The notes under the pieces were generated by a model. That model was not told the DNA's origin. It made no database searches and saw only the letters and a program-made list of their open reading frames with translations. The translations under genes and the position numbers were made by a program. A stretch of DNA of 64,000 nucleotides from Opitutia bacterium (GTDB lineage Bacteria; Verrucomicrobiota; Verrucomicrobiia; Opitutales; T3Sed10-336): contig PWMU01000026.1 in the NCBI GenBank assembly GCA_003558065.1, positions 21,031-85,030 on the forward strand, written 5' to 3'. Below are positions 54,869 to 64,000 of the stretch, piece after piece; position 1 is the first letter of the stretch, and each line of letters opens with the position of its first letter.

Positions 54869-56647
54869 ATGGAAGACTTGGATCGGACTATAGAGTTTGC
54901 GGTAATCGTGGTGTACTTGCTGTTCCTGCTGGGGATAGGCCTCGCGTTTCGCCGTTTCAATGCGAACATCAGCGACTTTTTTCGTAACGGGGCGCGGGGG
55001 GCTTGGTGGCTGGTCGGCTCAAGTGCTTTCATGGCGGGGATCAGTGCCTACACCTTCACCGGCGCATCCGGGGTTGCGTTCGAGGCCGGGTGGAGCGTCG
55101 CGGTCATTTACCTTGGGAATGCCATGGGATTTCTGTTCAATTTCCTCTTTTTGGCTCCCTGGTTCCGGCAGTTGCGGGCGATCACCGCGCCGGAGGTCAT
55201 CCGCTTGCGCTACGGTTTCCTGACCCAGCAGTTTTACGCGGTGTTCGGCGTGCTCATGGCCCTGCTGTCCGCCGGCCTGCAACTCTGGGCGCTGGCGATC
55301 TTTTGCTCGGCGGTCTTCGGATTCGAGGTCTGGCACGTGATCCTGGTTATCGGGGCCGTTGTTGTCTTTTATTCGACCACAGGCGGCAGTTGGGCGGTCA
55401 TGGCGACCGACTTCGTGCAGAGCCTGGTCATGATTCCGATGACCGTGCTCATCACTGTCCTGTGCCTGATCGAAGTCGGCGGGCTGGCGGGTTTCGGTAG
55501 CCTGATCAATCAGGCCGGGTTGAGTTCCGACTTCAGGCTGATCAACGCCTCGGGCGATTTTTCCCTGGAACGCTTCACCTGGATCTGGGCCGCAGCGATG
55601 TTCCTGAAGCAAACCGTCGAACACAACACGATTACCGCGGCTCAGCGCTACTTCGCCGTGAAGGACGGGCGGCAGGCGCGCAAGGCGGCGCTGCTGGCGT
55701 TCTTTATGATGAGCCTTGGCTCGTTCTTCTGGTTCATTCCCCCCATGGTGGCGCGGTTGCTCTACGAGGAGGATGTCATGGCCGCAGGGGAGGCGTTGAA
55801 TGTTCCCGCCGAAGCCGCTTTTGCCGTGGCGAGTTTGAAGCTGCTGCCGCTCGGCCTCACCGGGATGATTGTGGTGGCCATGTTCGCGGCGACCATGAGT
55901 TCCATGGACAGCGGGGTGAACCGCAACGCCGCGATCTTCGTGCGCGACCTTTATCCGGCGATATGCAGGGTGTTCCGTTTGCGGGGATTCGGGGATTTCG
56001 GCCTCCTGGTCATGGGACGGATCTTTTCAGTGTTTTTCGGAGGGACCATTATACTGATGGCCTTGTACTTTGCCCTGGTCGGCGGGCGGGGAATGTTCGA
56101 TGTCATGCTCGATATTGGGGCGATGCTCGGTGTGCCTCTGGCGGTCCCGATGTTGATGGGGCTCTTTATCAAACGCGTGCCGCCGTGGGCGGCGGTCTTT
56201 TCGGTGCTCTGCGCGTTCGTGCCCTCCATCATCGGATCGGTCGGGGAGGAGGTCTGGAACTTCCAGACCAAGGTCCTTGTGAACATGGGGGTTGGTGCGG
56301 CCGGCTTCCTGTTGACTATTCCGTTCTGGGGGAAAGTATCCCAGGATTACCGTCAGCAGGTGGACGATTTTTTCGAGCGGATGTACCGGCCGGTGGATTT
56401 CGAGAAGGAGATCGGCGGAGCCAACGACCTGAGTCAGCTCGCCCTGGTGGGGGGGTTCACCATAGCGGTGGGAATGTTCGTGCTGGGACTCCTTCTGCTT
56501 CCCAACCCCTGGACCGGGCGGCTTGCCATCTTTATTGTGGCCGCGACCATCATCGGTATCGGCCTTCTCATGACACTCGCGGGCAAGCGCGGCCGGCGGG
56601 CCGAACGCGAACGGGATCGCGAGCTGGCAAAGGAGCGGGACCGATAG
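54869..56647 (+). CDS. Sodium:solute symporter family protein
   Basis: Sodium-coupled transporter of the SSS family, 592 residues with about 13-15 transmembrane helices. Family motifs are FFRNGARGAWWLVGSSAFMAGISAYTFTGASG at the N-terminus and LGLTGMIVVAMFAATMSSMDSGVN (the sodium-binding Ser/Thr region) in the second half. A cytoplasmic linker (DDFFERMYRPVDFEKEIG) precedes the last helices, and the charged tail is RGRRAERERDRE. The substrate cannot be told: sugars, carboxylates and amino acids are all possible, and the nearby acs gene makes a carboxylate worth testing. ATG 54869 follows an AT-rich, Shine-Dalgarno-less leader. Confidence 0.88.
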   Translation: MEDLDRTIEFAVIVVYLLFLLGIGLAFRRFNANISDFFRNGARGAWWLVGSSAFMAGISAYTFTGASGVAFEAGWSVAVIYLGNAMGFLFNFLFLAPWFRQLRAITAPEVIRLRYGFLTQQFYAVFGVLMALLSAGLQLWALAIFCSAVFGFEVWHVILVIGAVVVFYSTTGGSWAVMATDFVQSLVMIPMTVLITVLCLIEVGGLAGFGSLINQAGLSSDFRLINASGDFSLERFTWIWAAAMFLKQTVEHNTITAAQRYFAVKDGRQARKAALLAFFMMSLGSFFWFIPPMVARLLYEEDVMAAGEALNVPAEAAFAVASLKLLPLGLTGMIVVAMFAATMSSMDSGVNRNAAIFVRDLYPAICRVFRLRGFGDFGLLVMGRIFSVFFGGTIILMALYFALVGGRGMFDVMLDIGAMLGVPLAVPMLMGLFIKRVPPWAAVFSVLCAFVPSIIGSVGEEVWNFQTKVLVNMGVGAAGFLLTIPFWGKVSQDYRQQVDDFFERMYRPVDFEKEIGGANDLSQLALVGGFTIAVGMFVLGLLLLPNPWTGRLAIFIVAATIIGIGLLMTLAGKRGRRAERERDRELAKERDR

Positions 56648-56936
56648 GACTGCCGGCGCTCCGTTGCCGGCTGGTTGCCGCATTCTCTGGCGGATTCGAG
56701 GCCGCGAATCGGGACCTGTTTTATGCATGGATTGGCCGGGAGGCTGTGTGAATTGGCATGGAGCGGCGCCCTGTTGTCGCGAAACCCGAAAGGTCAATTC
56801 CGCAAGAGATGCGCAGCCTCGCGCAATTGCGGCGGGGGAAAGCATCCGTCCATTCTGGTAGGCTGGTACCCGCGGCAGCCGAGCGCGGAAGAAACCGGCT
56901 ATTCGAATCCACAATCCAGTAACGAAAGGAAGAGCC

Positions 56937-57554
56937 ATGAAGACGAAAAATTTCCCGAATTTCGGGAAGAAGGTTTGTGCTTTGGCACTGATGGGCGGGT
57001 TGGTATTCTCAACGGCACTCCTGTCCGAAAACGGCAACCTCGAGGGGAAAAAGGTGGCGGTCATTATCGCCGAGGGTTTTCACGATGCGGAAACTCTTTC
57101 TCCTGTTTTCCACCTGCGCGCACACAACGTACAGGCGGTATTTCTGAGCACCGCCAAAGGACGGATTTCGGCTTACAACAGCGGAGTGGTCATTGATATT
57201 GAAACCACTTTGGACGAGGTCCGGGCGCTTGATTTTGATGCGGTCATCCTTCCGGGGGGACGCGCGCCGGCAAGTCTCAGGGAGGATCAGAACGTCCTCC
57301 GGTTTGTACGGGATTTTTCCGAGACAGGAAGACCCATTGCGGGAATTTGTCACGGGCCGCAGGTCCTGGCTTCGGCGGGGGTCGTTGAAGGCGTCGAATT
57401 GACCGGATTCAGGGGCATTGAGGACGAGATGAAGGAAGCCGGTGCGAATTTCGTCGACCGCGAGGTCGTAATTGACGGACAATTCATTACCAGTCGTCTT
57501 CCGGGAGACCTTCCGGCGTTCAATCAGGCTATTGTCGAGGGGCTGAGCAATTAA
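56937..57554 (+). CDS. Exported DJ-1/PfpI-family protein
   Basis: DJ-1/PfpI fold protein of 205 residues with an apparent N-terminal signal peptide (MKTKNFPNFGKKVCALALMGG, hydrophobic to about residue 29). The active-site motifs are VIIAEGFHDAE (Glu) and GICHGPQVLASAG (nucleophilic Cys followed by His). DAVILPGGRAPASLRED is the usual core strand. Most family members (glyoxalases, proteases, chaperones) are cytoplasmic, so export would be uncommon. The start has a good AAAGGAAGAG ribosome-binding site. It precedes acs by 18 nt and so is probably cotranscribed with it. Confidence 0.88.
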   Translation: MKTKNFPNFGKKVCALALMGGLVFSTALLSENGNLEGKKVAVIIAEGFHDAETLSPVFHLRAHNVQAVFLSTAKGRISAYNSGVVIDIETTLDEVRALDFDAVILPGGRAPASLREDQNVLRFVRDFSETGRPIAGICHGPQVLASAGVVEGVELTGFRGIEDEMKEAGANFVDREVVIDGQFITSRLPGDLPAFNQAIVEGLSN

Positions 57555-57572
57555 ACCATTATAAGAATCGTT

Positions 57573-59564
57573 ATGACTGACCAAACTTCACCCAACCCCG
57601 CTGATTCGGGCGCTTCAAACCAGAGGAAACTCATTCCGCCCGATCCGGCCTTTTCCGCAAACGCGCATATTCGCTCGTTCGAAGAATACGAGGAGCGTTA
57701 CCGGCGTTCGATTGAAGACCCGGAGGGTTTCTGGGCGGCTATTGCGGAAACGTTTGAATGGCAGAGCAAGTGGACCAAGGTCCGGGAGGAAAGTTTCCTG
57801 GAACCGGTGTCCATCAAATGGTTCGTGGAGGGCAAGACCAACGTCTCGGTCAACTGCCTGGATCGCCACCTCGAAGACCGCGGTGATCAGATAGCCCTCT
57901 TATGGGAGGGAAACACCCCTGGCGAGGATGCGAAACTGACTTACCGGGAACTCTATGAACGGGTCTGCCGCCTTGCCAATGCCTTGAAGTCGCTCGGCAT
58001 CAAGAAGGGAGACCGGGTCAGCATTTACCTGCAGATGATTCCTGAGGCCGCCGTAGCCTGCCTGGCGTGTGCACGAATCGGGGCTATTCATTCGGTTGTG
58101 TTCGGGGCGTTCAGTTCGGATGCCCTGCGCGACCGGATCGTGGATTCGGAGTGCAAACTCCTGATCACCCAGGACACCGCGGTCCGGGGAGCGAAATCGG
58201 ACATTCCGATGAAGGCCAACGGCGACAAGGCGGTGGGGCAGTGTCCGAGTATCGAGAGCGTGATTGTGGTGAAGCGGACGGGCCATGAAGTTTCCATGAC
58301 CCAGGGGCGCGATCACTGGTACCATGAGTTGGTGGAGAAGGCCGAAGCCGAGTGTGAACCCGAGTGGGTTGATGCCGAAGACCCCCTTTTCATTCTTTAC
58401 ACCTCCGGGTCCACCGGAAAACCCAAGGGGGTCGTTCATACCACCGGCGGGTACATGGTTTATACCGCGACCACCTTCAAATACATTTTCGACTACCACC
58501 CCGGCGATATCTGGTGGTGTACGGCCGATATCGGCTGGATCACCGGGCACAGCTACATTGTCTACGGTCCGTTGGCCACCGGCGCGACCTCGGTCATGTT
58601 CGAGGGTGTTCCAACCTACCCCGACGCGGGCCGTTTCTGGGATGTCGTGGACAAATACAAGGTCACCCAGTTCTACACCGCTCCGACGGCGATCCGCACC
58701 CTGATGAAAGAAGGGGAGGAGCCCTTCAAGGGACGCGACCTCTCCAGCCTCAAACTGCTGGGGACCGTGGGCGAACCCATTAACCCTGAAGTCTGGCTCT
58801 GGTACCGGGAGCACGTCGGGCGCGGAAGGACTCCGATTGTGGATACGTGGTGGCAGACCGAAACGGGAGGGATTCTGATTACGCCGCTTCCGGGCGCCCA
58901 TTCCCTCAAGCCGGGCAGCGCCTCGCGCCCGTTCTTTGGGGTGGAGCCGGTTATTGTGGACGACCACGGGAAAGAGGTCGCCGCGGAGGAGTCGGGTAAA
59001 CTATGCATGAAATCCTCCTGGCCGGGAATGATGCGCACCACATGGGGAGATCACGAACGGTTTGTCCAAACCTATTTCAGCGCCTATAAAGGCCTTTACT
59101 TCAGCGGCGACGGGTGCAAGCGAGACGCCGACGGTGATTATTGGCTGCTCGGGCGGGTCGATGATGTGATCAACATTTCCGGTCACCGCCTGGGTACCGC
59201 CGAGGTCGAAAGCGCTCTTGTTTCACATCCGGCCGTGGCCGAAGCCGCGGTCGTTGGATTTCCCCATGACATCAAGGGGCAGGGGATTTATGCCTATGTG
59301 ACTTTGAGGACGGGTAACGAAGGCACGGACGACCTGAAGAAGGACCTGGTCCGGCACGTTCGTTCCGAAATCGGACCGATTGCGACGCCGGATGTGATTC
59401 AATGGGCGCCCGGGCTTCCCAAGACCCGTTCCGGAAAGATCATGCGCCGGATCCTGCGCAAGGTAGCCGAGGGGGAGCCGGACAAGGTCGGAGACACCTC
59501 CACTCTCGCGGATCCGTCGGTGGTGAAAGACCTGGTGGCCAACGCGGAGAAGCGCCGGCAATAG
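57573..59564 (+). CDS. acs: Acetyl-CoA synthetase
   Basis: AMP-forming acetate:CoA ligase, 663 residues, the standard length. ACAS N-terminal motifs ([47 protein letters not shown]) precede the AMP-binding loop [41 protein letters not shown] and [13 protein letters not shown] form the acetate pocket (Trp/Gly). [21 protein letters not shown] leads the C-terminal domain, and the acetylatable catalytic Lys is in [17 protein letters not shown]. It allows growth on acetate or recapture of it. It is followed, convergently, by an FNT channel gene. Confidence 0.96.
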   Translation: MTDQTSPNPADSGASNQRKLIPPDPAFSANAHIRSFEEYEERYRRSIEDPEGFWAAIAETFEWQSKWTKVREESFLEPVSIKWFVEGKTNVSVNCLDRHLEDRGDQIALLWEGNTPGEDAKLTYRELYERVCRLANALKSLGIKKGDRVSIYLQMIPEAAVACLACARIGAIHSVVFGAFSSDALRDRIVDSECKLLITQDTAVRGAKSDIPMKANGDKAVGQCPSIESVIVVKRTGHEVSMTQGRDHWYHELVEKAEAECEPEWVDAEDPLFILYTSGSTGKPKGVVHTTGGYMVYTATTFKYIFDYHPGDIWWCTADIGWITGHSYIVYGPLATGATSVMFEGVPTYPDAGRFWDVVDKYKVTQFYTAPTAIRTLMKEGEEPFKGRDLSSLKLLGTVGEPINPEVWLWYREHVGRGRTPIVDTWWQTETGGILITPLPGAHSLKPGSASRPFFGVEPVIVDDHGKEVAAEESGKLCMKSSWPGMMRTTWGDHERFVQTYFSAYKGLYFSGDGCKRDADGDYWLLGRVDDVINISGHRLGTAEVESALVSHPAVAEAAVVGFPHDIKGQGIYAYVTLRTGNEGTDDLKKDLVRHVRSEIGPIATPDVIQWAPGLPKTRSGKIMRRILRKVAEGEPDKVGDTSTLADPSVVKDLVANAEKRRQ

Positions 59565-59571
59565 TGCTCCG

Positions 59572-60411
59572 TCAGTGGTCCTCCCGGGGATTGAGGCGGT
59601 AGACGACGTGGTAGACCAGGGCGACCATGAAGGTGCCGCCGACGATGTTCCCGAGCGTGACGGCAAGGAGGTTCTTGAGAAAAGCGCCGAAGGTCAGCGC
59701 CTCAATGCCCGCCACGGTTATCTCCGGGTGGACGAGCTGCATTAACATTGCCCTGGGAATGAAATAGAGCGTCGCCAGAACGTGTTCGAGGTTCAGCGCT
59801 CCGAGCGCGGAAAGAGGCAGCATTAACGCGAGAATTTTGTCGGTCACGCTGCGCCCCTCCATGGAAATCCAAACGGCAATGCAGACAAACAGGTTGCCCA
59901 AAACGCCAAGAAAGAAAACCTGGCCGAAGGGGAGGGTGACCTTTTGGACCGCGATTTCCAAAGCGCGTTTTCCGAGCGCTTCCTCGTTCATCCCGGGCAG
60001 GCCGGAATAAACAAACACTAAAGCCAGGCCGAAGGCACCGATTCCGTTGGCCGCCAGAATCAAAAGCCAATTGCGCAGCAAGTCGAACGCGGAGATCTTT
60101 CGGGCCGCCCAGCTCATGACCAGCAGGTTGTTGCTGGTAAATACTTCCGTGCCGGAAAGAATGGCTATAACGTATCCAATCGCAAATACGATTCCGCCGA
60201 GCACGCGGATTCCCGGTTGCAGAGTGTCGGGCCCGGCCCCGGCCGTGACCAGGGTGAAATAGAGACCGCCGAGCCCCACAAAGCCACCGGCAAGGATGCC
60301 GAGCATGGAGGTTTCAATGAAGGGAGCGCGCGCTTTGCTCACGCCGACATCTTCCACCTTGCGTGCCACCTCCCGCGGAGAGAAAGCATCCGAACCGTAG
60401 ATCTCAGGCAT
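59572..60411 (-). CDS. Formate/nitrite transporter (FNT) family channel
   Basis: Pentameric monovalent-anion channel of the FocA/NirC family, 279 residues, six transmembrane helices. The N-terminus SPREVARKVEDVGVSKARAPF precedes the first helix. FAIGYVIAILSGTEVFTSNNLLVM is the conserved Omega-loop region, and LGNLFVCIAVWIS and ALTFGAFLKNLLAVTLGNIVGGTF include the central His-region helices. The second line of the signature is divergent, so formate, nitrite, acetate or another anion is possible. ATG 60411 precedes a family-like start. It lies convergent with acs, 7 nt between the stop codons. Confidence 0.9.
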   Translation of the reverse strand: MPEIYGSDAFSPREVARKVEDVGVSKARAPFIETSMLGILAGGFVGLGGLYFTLVTAGAGPDTLQPGIRVLGGIVFAIGYVIAILSGTEVFTSNNLLVMSWAARKISAFDLLRNWLLILAANGIGAFGLALVFVYSGLPGMNEEALGKRALEIAVQKVTLPFGQVFFLGVLGNLFVCIAVWISMEGRSVTDKILALMLPLSALGALNLEHVLATLYFIPRAMLMQLVHPEITVAGIEALTFGAFLKNLLAVTLGNIVGGTFMVALVYHVVYRLNPREDH

Positions 60412-60691
60412 GAACCGAACCTTACCCGTCCTTTGGTGCATCCGCCAGATAAATCAGGCAAGGCATACCAGTCGAAATAGCCGGCTTGTTGCCGCGACGA
60501 ACGGTTGCGGCAAGGCTCAACCTCTTCCTGCCTCGCTGCTGCTGCGGCGGCCGGGATCCCTTTCGGGGCGGGACTTCCGTCGTCAGTGGGCGCGGCGGAC
60601 GCCGAATGGCTGTGTGCAAGCCCTGCCGCTGAGAATCAACGCGCGCCCGAACCTGGCGTCCTGCGGAACCGCGGCCCGCGACCGGAAAGGG

Positions 60692-62083
60692 CTACTGCTC
60701 TTCGAAATAATCGATCAGCCTGTAGGCGTTGTGATGAATGGGAGCCATTCGTTCGGTAAAGGGTTCGAACCGGTCGTAATGAGGATCGAGAATCCCTTTA
60801 TTGCTGTCGTCCGCTTCGTCGCTGTACTTGAAGTACTGCCATCCCGCGACGTGCGGAGCTTCGAGGAGGCGAAGCGTGAAACCCTGGTACCAGCGGCCCC
60901 GGTCGGCCTGGGTCGGGACGATCCAGCCGGCGCCCAGTTCGTTGCGCAGACCGAAGTCTTCGGCGGCGTCCTCTCCCTTGACGTAGAACTCGGTAATGAT
61001 CACCGGCGCGTCACTGTGGTCGGCCCAGCGTTGCAGGTGGCGGTCCGCCGGTTGCCAAATGTTGTAGTAATTTATGGATACGATGTCGAGGTGACGTCCC
61101 GCGGCTTCGACCACCTGAGGGATATGGGGGCCGGCGCCGTGGAGCCGGGATCCGAGGTTCATGTGATTGGGGCCGAAGCGGCGAATCGCCGCGGTGGTGA
61201 TTTCGTAATAGCGATCCATGACGTGGCCCAGCCAGTCAAGGTTGTCGTCCTCGCTCACTTCATCGGCGGACACGTTGGCTCCGCGGCGCTCGCGAAACCA
61301 TCGCCATGCTTCTTTCACGTTGTCTCCCAGGACGGGATCGCCGGGGTCGACCGCGAGCGTCCGTTCCAGCAAATTGCGGGGTACCGGCAGCTCGTTGTCC
61401 GTGAAGTGTCCGACGAGCCAGGGATCTTCCTCGAGTCCCGCCAGATGTTCGCGGGCGTAGTCGATGGCGAATTTCTCAAACTCCTCGTGAAACACCGGAA
61501 TGGCGTTTTCGGGGTACCGAAGATGACCGTATGAGGGGCGGACCGCTTCGAGTTTTCGCCCGAAATCGCCCATGAACATCAGTGAAGTGGTGTAGGGAAG
61601 CCTGTTCTCGACGCTGTTCAGAGCCTCGATGCGCGACCAACGGCCGATCTCGTTGAATCCGAGTTCGCGCATGAGTTCCGTGGTGGCCACGGCCCAGGTT
61701 TCCGTGTCCCCGAACTTTTCCTCAAAGAGCGCTCTGGAAACTTGATGGCGGGCCGGGCGCACCGAGGTCAGGCCCATGTGGATATAGGGATACCCTTCGG
61801 GGTCGATGGTCCACCAGCGGCCGTCAATCTTTTCGGTGCGGAAGAATCCGGTGGCTTCGCGGCGGTCTCTATCCGCGGCGCCCCCGAACCGGGAGAGAGG
61901 GGACGGCGATTGCCGGACTTCGAATCCGGTGAGTTCCTCCAGTGTTCGCAGTTCCGAAGTGCTCCAGGAATCCCCGGAATCTCGTTTCCAGTTCATTTCG
62001 ATGCGGTCCCCGGCTGCGTGAACCGTCGGGATCAGAACAATGAGAAAGACGAGGCCTAACGGGAGAAAGGTGGTGTGGCTCAT
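60692..62083 (-). CDS. Secreted glycoside hydrolase, GH50/agarase-like
   Basis: Predicted exported polysaccharide hydrolase of 463 residues. A signal peptide (MSHTTFLPLGLVFLIVLIP, cleavage near VHA-AG) is followed by ELRTLEELTGFEVRQSPSPLSRFGG and ATGFFRTEKIDGRWWTIDPEGYPY, a pairing I associate with GH50-like beta-agarases and related clan GH-A enzymes. The probable acid/base Glu is in GHFTDNELPVP (Glu231), and the nucleophile is in VIITEFYVKG (Glu365), on the expected strands of a TIM barrel. ATG 62083 is the first Met that gives a signal peptide. Agarose as substrate is an inference. It is divergent from the SGNH gene. Confidence 0.82.
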   Translation of the reverse strand: MSHTTFLPLGLVFLIVLIPTVHAAGDRIEMNWKRDSGDSWSTSELRTLEELTGFEVRQSPSPLSRFGGAADRDRREATGFFRTEKIDGRWWTIDPEGYPYIHMGLTSVRPARHQVSRALFEEKFGDTETWAVATTELMRELGFNEIGRWSRIEALNSVENRLPYTTSLMFMGDFGRKLEAVRPSYGHLRYPENAIPVFHEEFEKFAIDYAREHLAGLEEDPWLVGHFTDNELPVPRNLLERTLAVDPGDPVLGDNVKEAWRWFRERRGANVSADEVSEDDNLDWLGHVMDRYYEITTAAIRRFGPNHMNLGSRLHGAGPHIPQVVEAAGRHLDIVSINYYNIWQPADRHLQRWADHSDAPVIITEFYVKGEDAAEDFGLRNELGAGWIVPTQADRGRWYQGFTLRLLEAPHVAGWQYFKYSDEADDSNKGILDPHYDRFEPFTERMAPIHHNAYRLIDYFEEQ

Positions 62084-62392
62084 AAAGATGAAATGGTTCA
62101 AAGGACGATGCCAGCTGTACTCCCGCTGTCGGGACGGGACAAGAGGGCCGTTATTCGAACTGTTGAAATAGCCATGTGGTCTATGGCGACAGTCGCACTT
62201 TGTCTGTTGGAGGTCAACGCGCGCACCGGTCTTCCGTGGTAGCCTGTGCTGGGCGATTACGACGGTGATTTCCCGGCAGAAGATGACCGGTGTGCCGCCG
62301 AAGTGTCCGAACATCGCAACCGGGCTTCGCTCGGCGGTCTCTTTGGCTCAATTTCCTTGCGTTTTACACGCGGGCAGGGCGATGTTTTCCGT

Positions 62393-63082
62393 ATGAAAAT
62401 CCATCTGTTGCCGGGAATCCTGGTGTCACTCGCTCTGGTCGCCTGCGCCGCCGCATCCAATGGGCAGAGTCCGGCCGACCGGTGGGAGCCGGCCATCGCC
62501 GCATTCGAGGAGGCTGACCAGGAAGCGTTTCCGCCGGAAGACGGAATCCTCTTCATCGGCAGCTCCAGTATCCGGGGATGGCGCTCACTGGAGCGGGATT
62601 TTCCCGAATACGAGGTGATCAACCGCGGCTTCGGCGGCTCCTGGGTGTCGGATTGCACGTATTTCATCGATCGGATCGTCGTGCCTTATTCCCCGAAAGT
62701 GATCGTCTTTTACGCCGGCGAGAACGATGTGAATGGCGGTACGGCTCCCGAAGTCGTCAGTGCCAATTTCGAGCGGTTCGTTCGTGAAAGCCGCGAAAAG
62801 CTGGGTGACATCCACATTGCCTTTATCTCGATGAAACCAAGTCCCAGCCGGTGGCACCTGGTTGATGCCAAGCGGGAAGGGAACGCCCTGATACGGGAGT
62901 TCACCGAAACCGATCCGAATCTTTCCTACATCGATGTCTTCGAACCGATGCTGGGAGCCGAAGGGACTCCGAGGGAGGAGCTTTTTATTGGCGACGAACT
63001 CCATATGAATGAAACGGGTTACGCCCTCTGGACGGAGATCGTCGGCGAGCACCTCGAAGAGATCGAAGCGCCGAAGAAATAA
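62393..63082 (+). CDS. SGNH/GDSL hydrolase, probable lipoprotein
   Basis: Esterase-like protein of 229 residues. The signal sequence MKIHLLPGILVSLALVACAA contains a lipobox-like LVAC, so Cys18 may be lipidated. The SGNH blocks are I, LFIGSSSIRGW (Ser in place of the GDS Ser); II, INRGFGGSWVSD (Gly); III, FYAGENDVNGG (Asn); and V, GDELHMNETGYALW (Asp-x-x-His). ATG 62393 is the first codon of the signal sequence; an open frame upstream has no ribosome-binding site. Together with the neighbouring glycosidase it may act on acylated polysaccharide, which is only suggested by proximity. Confidence 0.87.
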   Translation: MKIHLLPGILVSLALVACAAASNGQSPADRWEPAIAAFEEADQEAFPPEDGILFIGSSSIRGWRSLERDFPEYEVINRGFGGSWVSDCTYFIDRIVVPYSPKVIVFYAGENDVNGGTAPEVVSANFERFVRESREKLGDIHIAFISMKPSPSRWHLVDAKREGNALIREFTETDPNLSYIDVFEPMLGAEGTPREELFIGDELHMNETGYALWTEIVGEHLEEIEAPKK

Positions 63083-63331
63083 GCGGCGTTGCCGGAGAAC
63101 GGCGGGCGAGGCACCCGGGGTTGCCGCCATGCGGATTCGCGGCCGCAGGAATCGTCCGGCTGGAGTCCGTCAGGAATCGGGGCGGGCCGCCAAAGGGTTG
63201 GCACGCTTCCGCCGCGTTGTCAAAAAAAACGTAAAACCACCCGGCTCGCCCTTCTTTTACTTGAGCCTCGCAAAACCCTAGGCAACTTCGGCCGGGTGTA
63301 CGGATTTTCATTAACCCGAAAACGTACCCCT

Positions 63332-63593
63332 GTGAAACTTACCCTTGCTCCGCTCGCTTCTTTTCTCGTCGCCGCATTAACGCCCTGTTTCGCCGGACCG
63401 ATCACTTCCGTGACCGACTTCTCGGCCGATGAAGGCTTCAGTTCCGTTGGATGAGGCATGGAATACTCAATCGTGGCATCGCCTGTCTTTTGGCTTGGAT
63501 CGTGAAAACCCGGTCTATCAGGTGTATTTCGACAACCAGCCGGTCGAATCTTCGGTGCCGATGGGATCATCGGGTGCGTCAAAAGTATATTGA
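63332..63593 (+). pseudogene. Frameshifted and truncated secreted protein gene
   Basis: A GTG at 63332 opens a signal peptide (MKLTLAPLASFLVAALTPCFAG) followed by PITSVTDFSADEGFSSV, after which a TGA stop comes at 63452-63454. In another frame, from about 63438, the coding character resumes as LDEAWNTQSWHRLSFGLDRENPVYQVYF up to a stop at 63591-63593. This looks like a decayed exported protein of the type with repeats of tens of kDa common in Verrucomicrobiota, with a frameshift and a loss of the middle and end. It is too short to name a family. Confidence 0.6.
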
Positions 63594-63607
63594 ACGAGGT
63601 GGGGCGC

Positions 63608-63865
63608 TCATGTTGAACTTCGTAGAGTCAGAGGACGAGGCTTCTTGAAGTTTCGGATGTTTGGTGTTCGAAAGTCACAATCGATCGTTCCCTCCCTTTT
63701 CAATTTTTGAAGAACGGGGGTGCAGTGTTGGCAGGTCATTCCAGATTCAATGGAAAACCGTATCAGCTCCGCTTCCGACTGGATTTCTCCAGAACGGATC
63801 GCTTTCTCAAGGTCGGACTCGAACACCTGAATCTTCTTAGGACGAAATTCGTCCATCGGTAGCAT
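63608..63865 (-). CDS. Small protein of uncertain origin, possibly a C-terminal fragment
   Basis: ORF of 85 residues beginning MLPMDEFRPKKIQVFESDLEK. The pattern AIRSGEIQSEAELIRFSIESGMTCQHCTPVLQKLKREGTI resembles a small winged-helix or HTH domain, like those found at the C-terminus of three-Cys-motif partner (TcmP-type) proteins. The frame is closed by a TAG seven codons upstream, so no longer protein extends into the window. It may be a remnant. It lies in an AT-richer end region. Its real status is uncertain. Confidence 0.4.
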   Translation of the reverse strand: MLPMDEFRPKKIQVFESDLEKAIRSGEIQSEAELIRFSIESGMTCQHCTPVLQKLKREGTIDCDFRTPNIRNFKKPRPLTLRSST

Positions 63866-64000
63866 GGGCCTGTCAGGTTGACCCTATAGTCCCAAAAATT
63901 TGTTAATAAATTCCGGATACAAGACCTTGAAAATGCCCTCCTGAGTGGGTTGGAATCTAATCGTCAAACAAAAAACAACCCAAAACAGGAAGCCATTAAA
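63866..64000. other. AT-rich window end without genes
   Basis: The composition falls visibly below the rest of the window and no open frame longer than a few codons is present. GTCA (63872-63875) and TGAC (63879-63882) form a small inverted repeat beside GCCTGTCA, which matches the arm of the inverted repeat at 27636. This may be the edge of a mobile or degenerate region that continues beyond the window. Confidence 0.4.

Noticed and set aside
1..64000. tRNA or rRNA genes
   Set aside because: I looked for T-loop GTTCGAATC-type blocks with cloverleaf partners and for conserved rRNA stretches in the gaps and found none. A covariance model scan would be decisive.

Overview
The window is dense, high-GC bacterial chromosome (roughly 60-65 % G+C by eye), with about 57 protein-coding genes or gene remnants on both strands. 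I see no rRNA, tRNA, CRISPR array, prophage or intact insertion sequence. A Kdo transferase (waaA), paired ExbD/TolR proteins, many predicted exported proteins and a menaquinone-type methyltransferase indicate a Gram-negative, menaquinone-using cell. PPi-dependent phosphofructokinase, KorAB 2-oxoacid:ferredoxin oxidoreductase, a divergent HisS, a ClpX-like ATPase without a zinc finger, a GH50-like glycosidase and frequent initiation without Shine-Dalgarno sequences suggest the PVC group. My best guess is a marine-type Verrucomicrobiota (Opitutae-like) lineage. This is inference from protein character, not from a phylogenetic marker search.

Layout. 1-9078: partial flavin disulfide oxidoreductase, an amidohydrolase interrupted by an in-frame TGA, a three-gene envelope cluster (FN3/metallophosphatase, DoxX-like membrane protein, anchored beta-rich protein), DUF3127, a PhyH dioxygenase and two tandem exbD genes. 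9291-13792: korAB behind a promoter and a foldable leader, then mtaB. 13808-17961: ENPP-type phosphodiesterase, alpha/beta hydrolase, PfkB sugar kinase, coaE. 18096-25809: rho with a long disordered N-terminus, then pilB-pilT-pilB-pilC encoding type IV pilus motor parts. 25934-31096: YhaM-like nuclease and isochorismatase pair, a conserved unknown, rpoN with an upstream Ser/Thr kinase, and an A-type Fe-S carrier. 31422-38369: the translation operon nusA-infB-rbfA-nrnA-truB-ribF. 38409-44966: response regulator, waaA, HIT protein, pfp, ubiE and the ClpX-like ATPase. 45085-53269: hup, hisS, and a serA-plsY-hom-lysC-thrC amino-acid run. 53345-60411: small unknowns, a metallopeptidase, an SSS symporter, an exported DJ-1 protein, acs and a formate/nitrite-type channel. 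60692-64000: GH50-like glycosidase, SGNH lipoprotein, and a decayed AT-richer end with a frameshifted secreted protein and a small fragment.

How it fits together. Most of the window is housekeeping: transcription and translation factors, glycolysis and 2-oxoacid metabolism, Thr/Ser biosynthesis, LPS and phospholipid synthesis, and pilus motors. The acs gene and the neighbouring FNT channel suggest acetate or formate handling, and the GH50-like enzyme with the SGNH esterase suggests polysaccharide use. No obviously new defence or mobile system is visible. The best candidates for new biology are the envelope triad at 2322-6639, the ClpX-like ATPase with an apparently duplicated C-terminal module, the divergent HisS motif 3, the TGA-interrupted amidohydrolase, the korA leader, and the palindrome cluster between pfp and ubiE.
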